Source of the DNA: Zygnema cylindricum
Taxonomy: Eukaryota; Streptophyta; Zygnematophyceae; Zygnematales; Zygnemataceae
Length of the DNA: 50,169 bases
Direction: 5' to 3'
Assembly: GCA_037447655.1 (NCBI GenBank)
Contig: JBBHKE010000478.1
Span: 133,400-183,568 of the forward strand
The translations under genes were made by a program, and so were the position numbers. This document shows positions 33,044 through 43,424 of the stretch, one piece after another. Every line of letters starts with the position of its first letter. Position 1 is the first letter of the stretch. The notes under the pieces were generated by a model, which saw only the letters and a program-made list of their open reading frames with translations, was not told the origin of the DNA and ran no database searches.

Positions 33044-34210
33044 TTAAACGTATTGGAGAAGGACAATAGTTATGTCGTGCACAATCGATACACCTATGCC
33101 ATGAATGTAGCTTTGAGACCTCCATAGGGTTGAGCTCCATAGGTCCTGCATAGAGCCGAGCTCCATAGGTCCTCGGAGTAGGCTGGTCACATGCCTATAT
33201 AATGTCCATATGTTTGGCTTTAAAGTGGTGTTTAGGATTGGCAAAAATGGCAATGGCTGCCTGTGATCACAAAACACTTTCTGGACACCACTCTTAAGAT
33301 GACCAAGCTCCCCAAGCAAAGAATTAACCCACATTAATTCTTTTACAGCAGAGCAAAAGACAACGTACTCAACCTCCATGGTGGACTGAGCAATTACCTT
33401 TCGCTGCTTGCTGCTCCAAGAGCAAGCCCCATCACTCAGATACAATACATACCCAGACGTGCATGTCCTCATGGGAGCATCCAGATAGCTGACATCACTC
33501 CAAGTGGTAATGTCAGTATTGTTCCCACCCAAATGCAGCAATAGATCTCTAGTCCGAATGAAATATCTAAGGACTCTTTTAGCTGCCTTCTAATCTTTCT
33601 TAGAGGGAGCATTCATACTCCTACTTAGTACTCATACAACTGGAGCTATGTCTAGCTGGGTACAATCCATAAAATATTTTATGTTGCCCACTACTTGCCC
33701 TCTAAATTATTATCAGCATAAATCCTTTCTCTTCAGAGCCTAACTCATCATCCAAGATTATGACTCCTTCTTCAACACTCCCCTCACTTCCCTTTTTTAG
33801 TTCCATCGGAGTGGTAGAACTATTAGCCTTGCCCATTTGGAATCTTTCTAACATGTTTCCAATGGCCTCTTTCCAAGTTAATCTGATTATCTTTCTATCT
33901 CTGTCTCTCTCTATATGTATTCTCAAAATGTACTTTGCTTTGCCTATATCCTTCATCTTGAATCTACCTTTTTGATATGTTTTCAACTTATTAATTTAAT
34001 CCATAGATTTAGTTAAAACAAGCAAATCATCAACATAAATTGCAATAAATATAATTCTTTCCTCATCTTACAATAAATGAATTGATTGATCTGAGTTGAT
34101 CCGAATGTATCCCAACCCTGTAAGAAACTCATCGAGCTTGTTATTCCATTAATACAAGTCGTCGAAATAAATGTCTGTAACATTTGTTTCGTGTGGTATA
34201 TAAAATACAA
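33044..34210 (-). pseudogene. pol: Copia F RT C-terminus and RNase H
   Basis: Right to left: decayed palm region, then KMKDIGKAKYILRIHIERDR and WKEAIGNMLERFQMGKA, a gap, TTWSDVSYLDAPMRTCTSGY, VLYLSDGACSWSSKQRKVIA, QSTMEVEYVVFCSAVKELMW, NSLLGELGHLKSGVQKVF, then a frameshift in the conserved D-x-x-x-A-I-A region. YVDD was not found. RT wording is close to element D (KEAIGNMLEGF), so F belongs to a related family. Neither end has a linked LTR. A 26-bp duplication GAGCTCCATAGGTCCT lies at 33132-33180. Confidence 0.85.
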
Positions 34211-34229
34211 CGATATCTATGCTCTAAAA

Positions 34230-34505
34230 TTTCGTTCTTATAGTTAAATGGATTACCCTATGTGTACATGTTTAAATAATTATCGTACCCTATATTTCTC
34301 AGCGCAGTTCTTAGACTATAGGATAAAGCTAACGGCTATTGGTTACTCTAATAAACGGTAGGTACCAAGATCAAATCCTAATTTCGGCTGCCTTTTTGGT
34401 AAGGTCTAATCTTAGCCTACTCCTTTTCTCCTTGGGCAACATAGGCAGCCATGGCTCTAACTCCCTCTCCGGTCTTTAGGGACTGCAACAAGTGTTGTCC
34501 ATAGC
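34230..34505 (-). mobile_element. Copia LTR fragment f
   Basis: Matches the middle of the main-family LTR: GTTAAATGGATT, tRNA-like module, GCAGCCATGGCTCTAACTCC and GGACTGCAACAAGTG of the hairpin loop, after which the right arm of the hairpin is cut off at about 34505. The LTR 5' end is absent. Confidence 0.65.
34305..34390 (+). ncRNA. tRNA-like Pol III module in LTR f (antisense)
   Basis: A-box-like GACTATAGGATAAAGCTAACGG and B-box AGATCAAATCC (34368-34378), followed by TTTTT near 34397. Confidence 0.5.
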
Positions 34506-35439
34506 CATTTTCAGCCATTGATTTACCCTTGGAAGCACCACGGACTACCCAAGAACAACCTACTTTGAATCAACACGGAATTCTACAGAAATAACAAAAC
34601 AAGCTGAAACTACTAACACAGATATTTTCTAGGTTATAAAATAACCTCACAGAGTTTAGACAAAAATAATTAACAGAGTGATCACATCATCTAGTCAAAG
34701 TTGCAGAAAAACAGTCTGCTAGAACTTTAATAAAACCGACCAACTTCACAATGAAGTAAAACACATACCATGCTCACAATAGGCCTGCAAATCTGTGACA
34801 ATATTAACAATACAAAGAGGAACACACATACATAATTTCAGATAATTTTGCCAACATATCTGAGAGCAATCCTCAGATAAAACTACCAAAAATGTCAATA
34901 AACAGTTTTTGGTATAGAAAGTTCCTAAGTCATGAAATGACTAAGTCCTACAAATATATACAAGGGCTTACTGCAGAATGTACGGAGGCATACCAGCCGT
35001 ACGCTATCTACCATCTACCTCTATTAATGTTGGTATACCCGAATACTTCAAGGTATGTCAGAATGAAAAAATCAACACTAAAAACTAATTCACAAAATGA
35101 CAAATCAATATTCAACTAAATATTTACACCGACACCTCCGTAATATCCGCGTACTTGACGACAATTTGTTTAGCCACTTAGTGACAAGTCCACTAAGTGA
35201 ACCGACATTACATAGGTACAGTCCACACAATCATACGTCATCAAAATATCGCGAACCTTGTAAAAATAGCGGCGGACGCTGTCCGCCCTCCACGTGTAAC
35301 AAAAAACACTTGCCCAATTGAACTTGTTCGTCCCAAATATTTTCTGTAAGAGACCGTGTCAATTGCCATAAAATGTCGTACAATACATTTCACGTCCACT
35401 TGCCACAAAGGATGCTCCGTAATTGCGGCGTCCCTTTGT
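34506..35439. other. No recognisable gene
   Basis: AT-rich flank of element D; short open frames without family features. Confidence 0.45.
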
Positions 35440-36543
35440 TGTTCTACAACCACCGTCGCAAGCGGAGAACCAGCAGTAGTAGTGGAAGTAGACATGAAAA
35501 TCAGTAGAAACTATCAAAGTACCTACTCAATAGCCAACTTTGATCTGACACAAAATATGACTCAAAATGCCAATATAATTCAAATTTGCTACAACGATAC
35601 ACAATAGAGTAAAATGACAATTCCCAAATTGCAGCCCAAATGACCTAGTAAACCATAAGATATGATGTCTGGAAGTTTCCCAAAACTAACCCTTAGAAAA
35701 TCATATTCCCAAAACTGGATGATATAAAATTGACTAAGTCCTAAACTTTATACTCACAGTGAGTATCTACTAGTCATACTAATTCAGTTGATCGTACTAC
35801 GGAAACTATCCTTACTAACAACAAAGTATCCAACCTGTACTTTACTGTACCTAGAGTACCTCCAAAAACCTAATTATTATTTTCCAATAACCAAATTAAT
35901 GAAGCACTGTTTTATAATACACTAAACTACAAAATAATGTTATTCAAACATTTTCAGATGTCGAACCATACAAAAATGTTCCACGTGCTTAGTTAGCGTA
36001 GTCGCTAAAATCCAGCCGACAATCGTAGTGTAGTACAAAGCACCTGAGTGCATCCTCACTTGTGGTCCCGCATGAATCACGCCTCGTCACTTGTGGTCCC
36101 ACGTAAATCATGCCTTGTCACTTGCGGTCCCACGTGAATCATGTTTGTGGTCCTAGGTGAATCACATCCGTTGACGCCTCTCAAAATCAATGATTATACA
36201 TCGTATCGTACAAACATTTTTGAAATATTCCGATGTTTCTATTTAACCATCATAGAAATGTTCCGTACCATATAATTCCAAGATATCCGTATGACTTCAA
36301 AAATCACCGTACCATATATTTTCAGAGGTATCCGGATCAGATTTCGTCCGTCTGATTTGGCGATTCCAAATGTATGCTTCGTGACGCGTGTCGATGCCAC
36401 TCCGTAAAACTTGGGGAGGTACAAAACACTCTAATATGCTTTTTCTACTGTAACACTAAAAAAGGTAAGTATTACTACTTAGAAAATATTCTAAGTCTTT
36501 TTGGTCTACTCTATTTACTGAACTAAAGATTTAAATTTCAACA
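35440..36543 (-). mobile_element. Copia D 3' LTR
   Basis: 1104 bp, TGTTGAAATTTAAATC at 36543 to GTAGAACA at 35440. Matches the 5' LTR 40749-41850 over its whole length and stops matching exactly at GAACA. It includes a gag-like start (Met then STSTTTAGSP, 35495 leftwards) because the LTR ends inside what would be the gag leader. Flank left of it is unrelated. A clean 5-bp target duplication was not found (TTTGT left, CCTTT right). Confidence 0.88.
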
Positions 36544-36562
36544 CCCCCCTAAATCTTTAGAC
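36544..36562 (-). other. Copia D polypurine tract
   Basis: AAAGATTTAGGGGGG immediately before the LTR 5' TG; the plus-strand primer site expected of a complete 3' end. Confidence 0.85.
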
Positions 36563-38400
36563 CTAGTTACTCACTTAGTTCAATAGCTTCTCTGCAAAAC
36601 TGCAACTTAGGAGCAGGAAGAGCTTTTGTTAACATATCAGCCACCATCCTTTCATCTGGTAAATAACATAGCTTAATGACTTTCGCAAGTACTTTTTACC
36701 TAACAAAGTGAAGTCTAACAACCAAGTGTTTGTTTTTAAAATGATAGCTAAGGTAAGAGGCAATGGCAATGGTTGCTTGTTTGTCACACCAAATAGACTT
36801 AGGACTTGTTTGCATGTACCCAAGTTCGTGTAGAATAGACTTGATCCATAGGAGCTACTTAAGGGCCGAAACTGCTGCCATATATTCAAACTCCATTGTG
36901 GATTGAGCTGTAACCTTTTATTATTTGCTACTCCATCAGCAAGTTCCATCTCCTATCTTAAGTACAAAACCAGTTGTAGATTTTTTTGCTTGGCATGTCC
37001 CCATAGCTGGCATTGATCCACGTCTATATTTTCACCTCTCCTCCTCCGAGTACAAGCTTGAGATTTCGAGTTTCTGTAAGATATCTCAACACCCTTTTCG
37101 TTGCTTCCCAATCTGCCCTTTTAGGATTTTGCAGACTTCTACTCAAGACTCCCACAGCTGCTGCAATGTCGGGTCTTGTACAATTCATAAAATATATGAG
37201 ATTTCCGACTACTTGTCTATATGGCTTTGAAGCCATAAACTCTTCCTCCCCTGTCTCTAGACTCCCACCAACCATTATGTTTAAATCTGTATCAATTCCT
37301 TCTAATTTCTGCCTGAATTCCATAGGAGTTACGGATCCTTTTACATCTCTCATTTCAAATCCTTCCAGCATGTTACCTATTGCTTCTTTCTGAGTCAACA
37401 TAATCAGCCTCTTGTTTCTGTCTCCTTCTACCTGTATTTCTAAGATGTATTTGGCCTCACCGAGGTCCTTCATCTCGAACCTAGACCTTAAAGTTGTTGT
37501 TCTTTGGTCTAAAATAGACCGCAGAAGCCACCCAAACTATCATGCAAGAAGCTAAGCAAAAATAGGTCGACGAACAATCATATGAAATGCATCCTCCATT
37601 TAACATACAACAACATTTAGGGTTTCATGGAATAATCAACATAAATAAACCCTATGACAACATCTAAGGTTTGATCTAACTTCAGGTTCCACTGATGCGG
37701 GGCTTGTTTTAGCCTATATAAAGATTTTATCAATTTACACTCTAATTCTTCCTTTCCCTTTTCAACATACATTTCATGTTATTTCATATAAATGGTTTCT
37801 TCTAACTCTCCATGCAAGAAAGCAGTTTTAACATCCATTTGATGTATTTCAATATTCTCTATAGCCGCTAGACTTAGCAAAATTCTGACAGTGGGAAATT
37901 TGACAATTGAGGAGAAGGTTTCCTCAAAGTTAATACCTTCTTTTTGATTATATCCTTTGGCCACTAGTTTGGCCTTATACTTTTTGATGGTGTTGTCCGT
38001 GTTCAGCTTCACCTTGAATACCCATTTGTTGTCGATGGCATTTATGCCCGGAGGAAGATCCACCAGCACCCATGGCTGTGCCTCCATAATGGACTTCATT
38101 TCATCATTTGCCGCCTCAATCCACTGATTTCTCTCATGTGATGAGAAGGCCTCCTAGATCGTTAGAAGCTTCTTTGTAGCTGCAGAAAAAACAAAGTGAG
38201 AGCTTCTTTGTACACGGCTGCTAGATCTTTTTCCCCCCGGAAATGATGAGGCTAAGATCGTCAACAACCTCTGATTTCTCTGTTTAGTTTGAACCGTAAC
38301 TTGATCTGGTACAGAATGTGTAGTAGTTCCTTCCACCTGAGGTGTAGCTTGTGGTGAAGCATCTTGTAAAGGCACCAAAGGAACTGAAGGAAGAGGTGTC
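36563..38400 (-). pseudogene. pol: Copia D reverse transcriptase and RNase H
   Basis: Right to left: NDEMKSIMEAQPWVLVDLPP, INAIDNKWVFKVKLNTDNTI, KAKLVAKGYNQKEGINFEET, IHQMDVKTAFLHGELEETIY, SLYRLKQAPHQWNLKLDQTL, then a disturbed stretch (37485-37690) where YVDD should be; only YVDY is readable nearby. Then MKDLGEAKYILEIQVEGDRN, LTQKEAIGNMLEGFEMRD, YRQVVGNLIYFMNCTRPDIA, LQNPKRADWEATKRVLRYL; RNase H VTAQSTMEFEYMAAVSA, IASYLSYHFKNKHLVVRL and ADMLTKALPAPKLQFCREAI just before the polypurine tract. Frameshifts near 36950 and 37780. The linker 38154-38400 shows the usual variable region, with a 44-bp duplication at 38432. Confidence 0.9.
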
Positions 38401-38548
38401 CCACTTGCTAGTGGAAAGTAGACTCGTTGTGTATGGTGAAAAATGACATATTCTTGTTTTTCCTGACGCCAAACATATGGTGAAAAATGACATATTCTTG
38501 TTTTTCCTTTGTCGGTTGATCTGGCACTTTAAAAAGGTCAACCGAATC

Positions 38549-39385
38549 CTATTCATCTTTAATCTGGATATTTCGAAAAACAACCACTTCTTGTTTCTCA
38601 AATACAAAAATACTATATCCTTTCGCATTATCATCATACCCCATGAAAATCCTAAATAAGCCTGTAGCTTCCACTTTCCATCTGTCTTGTGAAGTATCTA
38701 AAATAAAACACTTGCTGCCAAAGACTCTAAAGTGACTAACATCAGGTTTTTCTCCATTCCAAAGTTCATAAGGTGTAGTGCTAACAGATCTAGAAGCAAT
38801 TCTATTTTTAATATAATAACCACAGTTAAGTGCTTCAGCCCTGAATTTCAAATCTTGCCCTTTATCTACAAGCATGGACCGAGCACTCTGTGTCACCGTC
38901 CTATTTAATCTCTCAAAAACACCATTCTGTTCAGGTGTATATGGAACTGTAAGATTGTGACTGATACCTTCCTGAAAGAGATATTCTTTAAATTCCTTTG
39001 ATGTGTATTCTCCCCCGTTGTTCGATCTCAGTGCCAATAAAGGAACACCATGAAGCTTTTCAGCCCACGCTTTGTAGTGTTTGAAGTAATTAAACACTTC
39101 ACTCTTATGTTGCATGAAGTAAACTTTGTTGTACCTCGAGTAGTCATCTGTGAATGTGACCATATAGTGGACGCCTTTTGCCGACGCCACTTGTGAAGGA
39201 CTGAGAACATCAGAGTGTATTAGCTGTAAAACTTTGTCTGATTTGTGGTTTCTTTCTTGTGGAAATGGCAATCTATGGATCTTGCATAGTGAACAACCAT
39301 CACATGATTTTATAGGATGAGATGTGAGAGAAACTCCATCAACTTTTCCCGAACTCACCATTTTCTTTAGACTATCATAATTCAT
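38549..39385 (-). pseudogene. pol: Copia D integrase (278 codons open, one catalytic Asp lost)
   Basis: The longest open coia-type frame in the window. HHCC region end SCDGCSLCKIHRLPF; first core Asp in LIHSDVLSPSQ; TFTDDYSRYNKVYFMQHKSE; second core motif reads LALRSNNGGEYTSKEF where RSDNGG is usual, so the second Asp of DD35E is Asn; Glu in TPEQNGVFERLNRT is kept. The C-terminal part has PYELWNGEKPDVSHFRVFGS and GYDDNAKGYSIFVFEKQEVV. The frame ends at 38549 before the linker. The D-to-N change alone would abolish strand transfer. Confidence 0.92.
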
Positions 39386-39840
39386 GTGTCGTTATCTCTT
39401 ATGCCACAACTCATTATCAGATTCGACACTGGAGTAGAGAACATCATTATGTTATATTCAGCCATGTCCATCCAGTACATTTTCCTAGCATCTCTAGTTC
39501 CTGTTACTGCGAGTTCCCTTTTTTGCTTACAACTTGTCTCCCTTCCCTTTTTTGCTAACAACCTGTCTCCCTCTTTTCAGAACAACTTGCAAGCCTTTGC
39601 TCTCCACTAATGTTGTAGAAAATAGATTTTTCTTTAAATCTGGAACATACAAAACATTGTGAAGGGTTCTCTCTACCGACTTTCCCCCCACATCTACCGT
39701 CAATGATACATCACCCTCAGTTGAGGTTTGAACACTCATGCCGCAAGCATAGTAGATACTCTTTCGAGATGTTTGCTGTAGATTCGTAAAAGCCGCCTTG
39801 TTCCAACACATGTGGGCAGATGCTCCCGTGTCCATGATTC
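39386..39840 (-). pseudogene. pol: Copia D protease and GAG pre-integrase region
   Basis: IMDTGASAHMCWNKAAFTNL with an intact DTGAS active-site loop; SIYYACGMSVQTSTEGDVSL, LHNVLYVPDLKKNLFSTTLV fold strands, then GLQVVLKRGRQVVSKKGKGD. A 29-bp tandem duplication (TTCCCTTTTTTGCT at 39514 and 39543) disrupts the end of this part. Upstream joins gag, downstream integrase. Confidence 0.85.
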
Positions 39841-40745
39841 ATCCTGCATCCTTTGGACCCTCCATAGCAGCTGCCATAGCAAATAAATCCGCCTCCTCTT
39901 GCTCATTGAAGCTGAGAGACTCATCTGCATCAATTGCAAAAGCTAAAAAAAGAGCATTTCCACGGGAAGGATTTCCAAAAAAACCTTTGTGATACTGGCT
40001 CTAATATAAACCTGTCTCATTAGCCTTCTTCAATTTATGACAGTACATGTATCCATGACCCTTCTCAGAAAAATAGAAACAAGTAGTAGTAGATGGCCTA
40101 TTCTACCTCTGATTAAACTGATTCCTATTAATATTAAACTGATTTCTTTTGTCAAAGTCTGTTGCAAATGCTTCAACCTTTCCTTCTCTCTCAAAGAGTT
40201 TAGTATTTTTTTCTTCCTACAATATAAGATTATATGCTTACTGAAATGACCAGCTAGCTTTATCATGACTCTTTAATTGAACAGACACACCCTTCATGCT
40301 ACTACGGAGACCTCTAATAAGCAAAGCTGCTTGTTGAAACTCAGGAAATGACCCCCTAGCAAAAGATTGAACATCAATGAGCGCACGAAAATTGTCACAA
40401 TACTCAACCATAGGTCCCCCCGTGTATTTGTATCCCTAAATTTTTCCAACCACCAAGAGCTCCTTTGAACATTCGCTTTCTCAAAAGCGTATTTCAGGGA
40501 TGTCCAAATCTCCCTCGCCTTCTTCATTTTCAGTTGAGACATGACCAAGTTTTTTGAAATACAAAGAATTGGATTGTTCCTTGCTATTGAATTCTTTTTT
40601 GCCCAAGTTGGAACTTTTTTCATCAAGGGAGCCATCCAAGACCCCTAATAAGTTAGGAGTTTCAAACAACGATTCAACCATTGCCGCCCAGTACGCATAC
40701 TTTTGGCCATTGAAGATAGGAATTCTTGAGGAAAGGCCCATAACC
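39841..40745 (-). pseudogene. gag: Copia D gag
   Basis: Starts at the ATG inside the primer-binding site: MGLSSRIPIFNGQKYAYWAA, VESLFETPNLLGVLDGS, then MSQLKMKKAREIWTSLKYAF and ANVQRSSWWLEKF in a second frame, an Asn-rich basic part, and a zinc knuckle CFYFSEKGHGYMYC near 40030-40075 in which the second Cys of CX2CX4HX4C is Phe. Several frameshifts. The wording M-G-x-x-S-R-x-P-x-F-N-G parallels the main family, including use of the primer-binding ATG. Confidence 0.85.
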
Positions 40746-40748
40746 TAA
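40735..40748 (-). other. Copia D primer-binding site (half-tRNA iMet)
   Basis: GGTTATGGGCC, three bases (TTA) after the LTR end at 40749. The same tRNA-iMet anticodon-arm complement as in the main family but 11 bases long before mismatching. The ATG is in frame with gag. Confidence 0.8.
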
Positions 40749-41850
40749 TGTTCTTCAACCACCGTTGCAGGCGGAGAACCAGCAGTAGTAGTGGAAGTAG
40801 ACATGAAAATCAACAGAAACTCTCAAAGTACCTACTCAACAGCCAACTTTGATCTGACACAAAATATGACTCAGATGCCAATATAATTCAAATTTGTCAC
40901 AGTGATACAAAATAGAGTAAATTGACAATTCACAAAATTGGAGCCCAAATGACTCAGTAAACCATAAGATATGATGTCTGGAAGTTTCCCAAAAATTGCC
41001 CTTAGAAAATCATATTCCCAAAACTGGATGATATAAAATTGACTAAGTCCTAAACTTTATTCTCACAGTGAGTATCTACTGGTCATACTAATTCGGGTGA
41101 CCGTATTATGGAAACTATCATGACTAACGACAAAGTATCCAGCCTGTACTTTACAGTACCTAGAGTACCTCCAAAAACCTAATTATTATTTTCCAATAAC
41201 CAAATTAATGAAACACTATTTTATAATACATTTAACTACAAAATTATGTTATTCAAACATTTTCAGATGTCGAACCCTACAATGTTCCACACGCTTAGTC
41301 ACCATAGTCGCTAAAATCGAACCGACAATCGTAGTGTAGTACAAAGCACCTGAGCGCTTTGTCACTTGTGGTCCCGCGTGAATCACGCCTTGTCACTTGT
41401 GGTCCCACGTAAATCATGCCTTGTCACTTGCGATCCCACGTGAATCATGTTTGTGGTCCCAAGTGAATGGCGTCTATTGACTCCTCTCAAAATCAATGAC
41501 CATACATCGTATTGTACAAATCATTTCCAAAATAATCGGACGTTTCCATTTAACGATCATAGAAATGTTCCGTACCATATAATTCCAAGATATCCGTATG
41601 ACTCCAAAAATCACCATACCATATATTTTCCGAGGTATCCGGATCAGATTCCGTCTGTCTGATCCGGCGATTCCAAATGTTTGTTGCATGACGCGTGTCG
41701 ACGCCACTCCGTAAAACTTGCAGAGGTACAAAACACTCTAATATACTTTTTCTACTGTAACACTAATAAAGGTAAGTATTACTACTTAGAAAATATTATA
41801 AGTCTTTTGTTCTACTATATTATCTGAACTAAAGATTTCAAATTTCAACA
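40749..41850 (-). mobile_element. Copia D 5' LTR
   Basis: 1102 bp, TGTTGAAATTTGAAATC at 41850 to GAAGAACA at 40749. About 100 to 130 bp before its 3' end it contains TTGGCATCTGAGTC (near 40870-40884), similar to the standard tRNA-iMet 3'-end primer site TGGTATCAGAGC. The corresponding bases occur in the 3' LTR near 35560. Three segments near 41350-41460 repeat a CACTTG(T/C)GGTCCCACG(T) unit. Confidence 0.88.
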
Positions 41851-42147
41851 CCTTTTTCATAAATGTGCCAGTCGCATTATGTTTCGTACGGACGTTGCAC
41901 ATTTTCAAACTTTTCAAATATTTCAAATCGGATGGCTTTGCGATCCGCCATCCATTTCAATTACGCATTCCGCACCACTCAATTTCTATTTCGTAAACCC
42001 CAAAACAACATATCCGTATATTCACTCCCCCTATCCACGAATCCATTTGAACCTCCACAGTAAATTCATTTAATAGATTACGCACGAAACGTCACATGCG
42101 CACAAAACGTGGCGTACGCACGAAACTAACATTTCAAAAACAAAAAT
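41851..42147. other. Short spacer, no gene
   Basis: AT-rich, rich in ACGCACGAAAC-like words near 42080-42130; nothing supported. Confidence 0.4.
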
Positions 42148-42456
42148 GCAAGAGTAAGTATAGAAATGGCTTTTGACGTTCTAAAGGGTCGCTGGGAAAT
42201 ATTGCGGATATTTTTTGTAAAGAAGGAGATGGTGCCATCATTTGCGGTTGATTGTTGTGTTCGACATTATTTTATGATTTTAAATGGCAATCCATTGCTA
42301 TTGCATTGGAGAGAGTTCACAATGCTTGAGGGACAAAATCTTGTTGAACCCGTTTCACGAGGCGGGCGAAGCACAGTTAGGGATGCTCTATTTCGCAAAT
42401 TTTGTCTTTATCCCTGCGTTGTGATTAATGACGAAGAGTTAGAAAATATGGAGTGA
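42148..42456 (+). pseudogene. PIF/Harbinger transposase C-terminal fragment
   Basis: ARVSIEMAFDVLKGRWEILR then MVPSFAVDCCVRHYFMILNG and LVEPVSRGGRSTVRDALF. The first block fits the last catalytic region of Harbinger (DDE_Tnp_4) transposases, usually V-E-x-A-F-G-x-L-K-G-R-W; the Glu codon is 42163-42165. The two Asp blocks are missing, as are terminal repeats, so it is a small relic squeezed between copia D and LTR e. Confidence 0.75.
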
Positions 42457-42482
42457 CATAATGCTTGTTGAAGCCATATATA

Positions 42483-43413
42483 TGTAACTCTGTGACCTCC
42501 ATTGGCCCACAGAGTATCTTGCTTATAAGAAGCCTCTAGGATAGTATTTTCCCTTTTGACTTTCCTACAAAATAAAAGCTACCCAGGTACACAAGTATTC
42601 TATCCACCTTCTCCCTTGTGAAGGCCTGACTCCGTTGAGCCGAACGCAAAAAAAATCACTGAATTTGCTCCCTTGTAGTAAGTTATGGCTGGTCAAAGAT
42701 TACCGATGAATACAAAAGGTCATCTGGAGAGAGGAGCTTCAAAAATCTAACTCTCTAAACCTCTACTCATAACTACCTATTACTAAAGCATAGACTAATA
42801 AGAGGACTGTATAGTACAAGAAGGTACAATGGTCTATGTACTTCTTGTACGGCCATTATACGATATGGCCTTCTAGTTAACGTTTGTTAGCTTGGGAGCC
42901 ATGGCTCTTCCTCCCGTATTTTTCGATGGCCAATGATATGCCGCCACGTGGCAATGCGTGACATTGTTCGTTGATAGTCGGCAAAAGTTCATTGCGGATT
43001 GGCTGCGTGAACGTCGATTGTTTGATCACCCTAATTTGTGGTGTCCGATTCGTGTGCGTATATTTATTACATTTATATGTACACCATCGGCCGTTCGTTC
43101 CGTTAAATGAATGAGCCGCCGTGAAACTATTTAAATTACTATAGCGACCCATATATATATCGATTCACCTACGACTTGGTGGATAAGGCGGACGGCTTTT
43201 CTGTACCGTAGTTGTCCTGTAGCACCTAGGATCAAATCCAGGTCTCACTTCCTAACTTTTGTAGAGTACTAACCCTTTGAACTGCCTCTTTGTATCTGTC
43301 TGCCTAAGGTAGCCATGGCTGTCTTTGAGTCCTAGAGTGACTACACCAAGTACGAGGACTCACTAACATCATAAACTGTCAAAAGATGGACTCATAAAAC
43401 TCCTTTTTCAACA
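42483..43413 (-). mobile_element. Copia LTR e (3' LTR of element G)
   Basis: 931 bp, TGTTGAAAAAGGAG at 43413 to GAGTTACA at 42483. It follows a purine tract (AATAAAGGGAG, 43414-43424), hence a true 3' LTR. It is the key to the LTR boundary: it ends with the equivalent of ATGGAGGTCACAGAG then TTACA, without primer site or gag after it. Contains the tRNA-like module and the variant large hairpin 43327-43361 with arms GAGTCCT / AGGACTC. Confidence 0.85.
43168..43248 (+). ncRNA. tRNA-like Pol III module in LTR e (antisense)
   Basis: A-box ACTTGGTGGATAAGGCGG (43174-43191), the most tRNA-like of the set and reminiscent of plant tRNA-Arg, and B-box AGGATCAAATCC (43228-43239). A TTTT run follows at about 43257. 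Confidence 0.6.
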
Positions 43414-43424
43414 CTCCCTTTATT

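Noticed and set aside
34892-35607. Possible host exons left of copia D
   Set aside because: Short frames without motifs; one is the gag-like start within the D LTR.
36000-36170. CRISPR-like spacing of the CACTTG-GGTCCCACGT repeats in the D LTR
   Set aside because: Only three or four imperfect units without spacers of equal length, in a eukaryotic LTR.
35440-36543. Reading LTR plus leader plus gag start as a tandem LTR-internal-LTR array at D and G
   Set aside because: The repeated segment ends exactly before the half-tRNA primer site in both LTRs of D, and in G at the matching point, so the gag-like codons are part of the LTR itself.
35430-41860. Five-base target duplication of copia D
   Set aside because: Left flank TTTGT and right flank CCTTT do not match; CCTTT is found only with a two-base offset.
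42166-42456. Host gene on the plus strand
   Set aside because: The peptide fits the end of a Harbinger transposase and lacks the rest of the protein.
43168-43248. Functional tRNA gene
   Set aside because: A- and B-box are good, but acceptor and anticodon stems do not pair convincingly, and the sequence lies at a fixed place inside LTRs.
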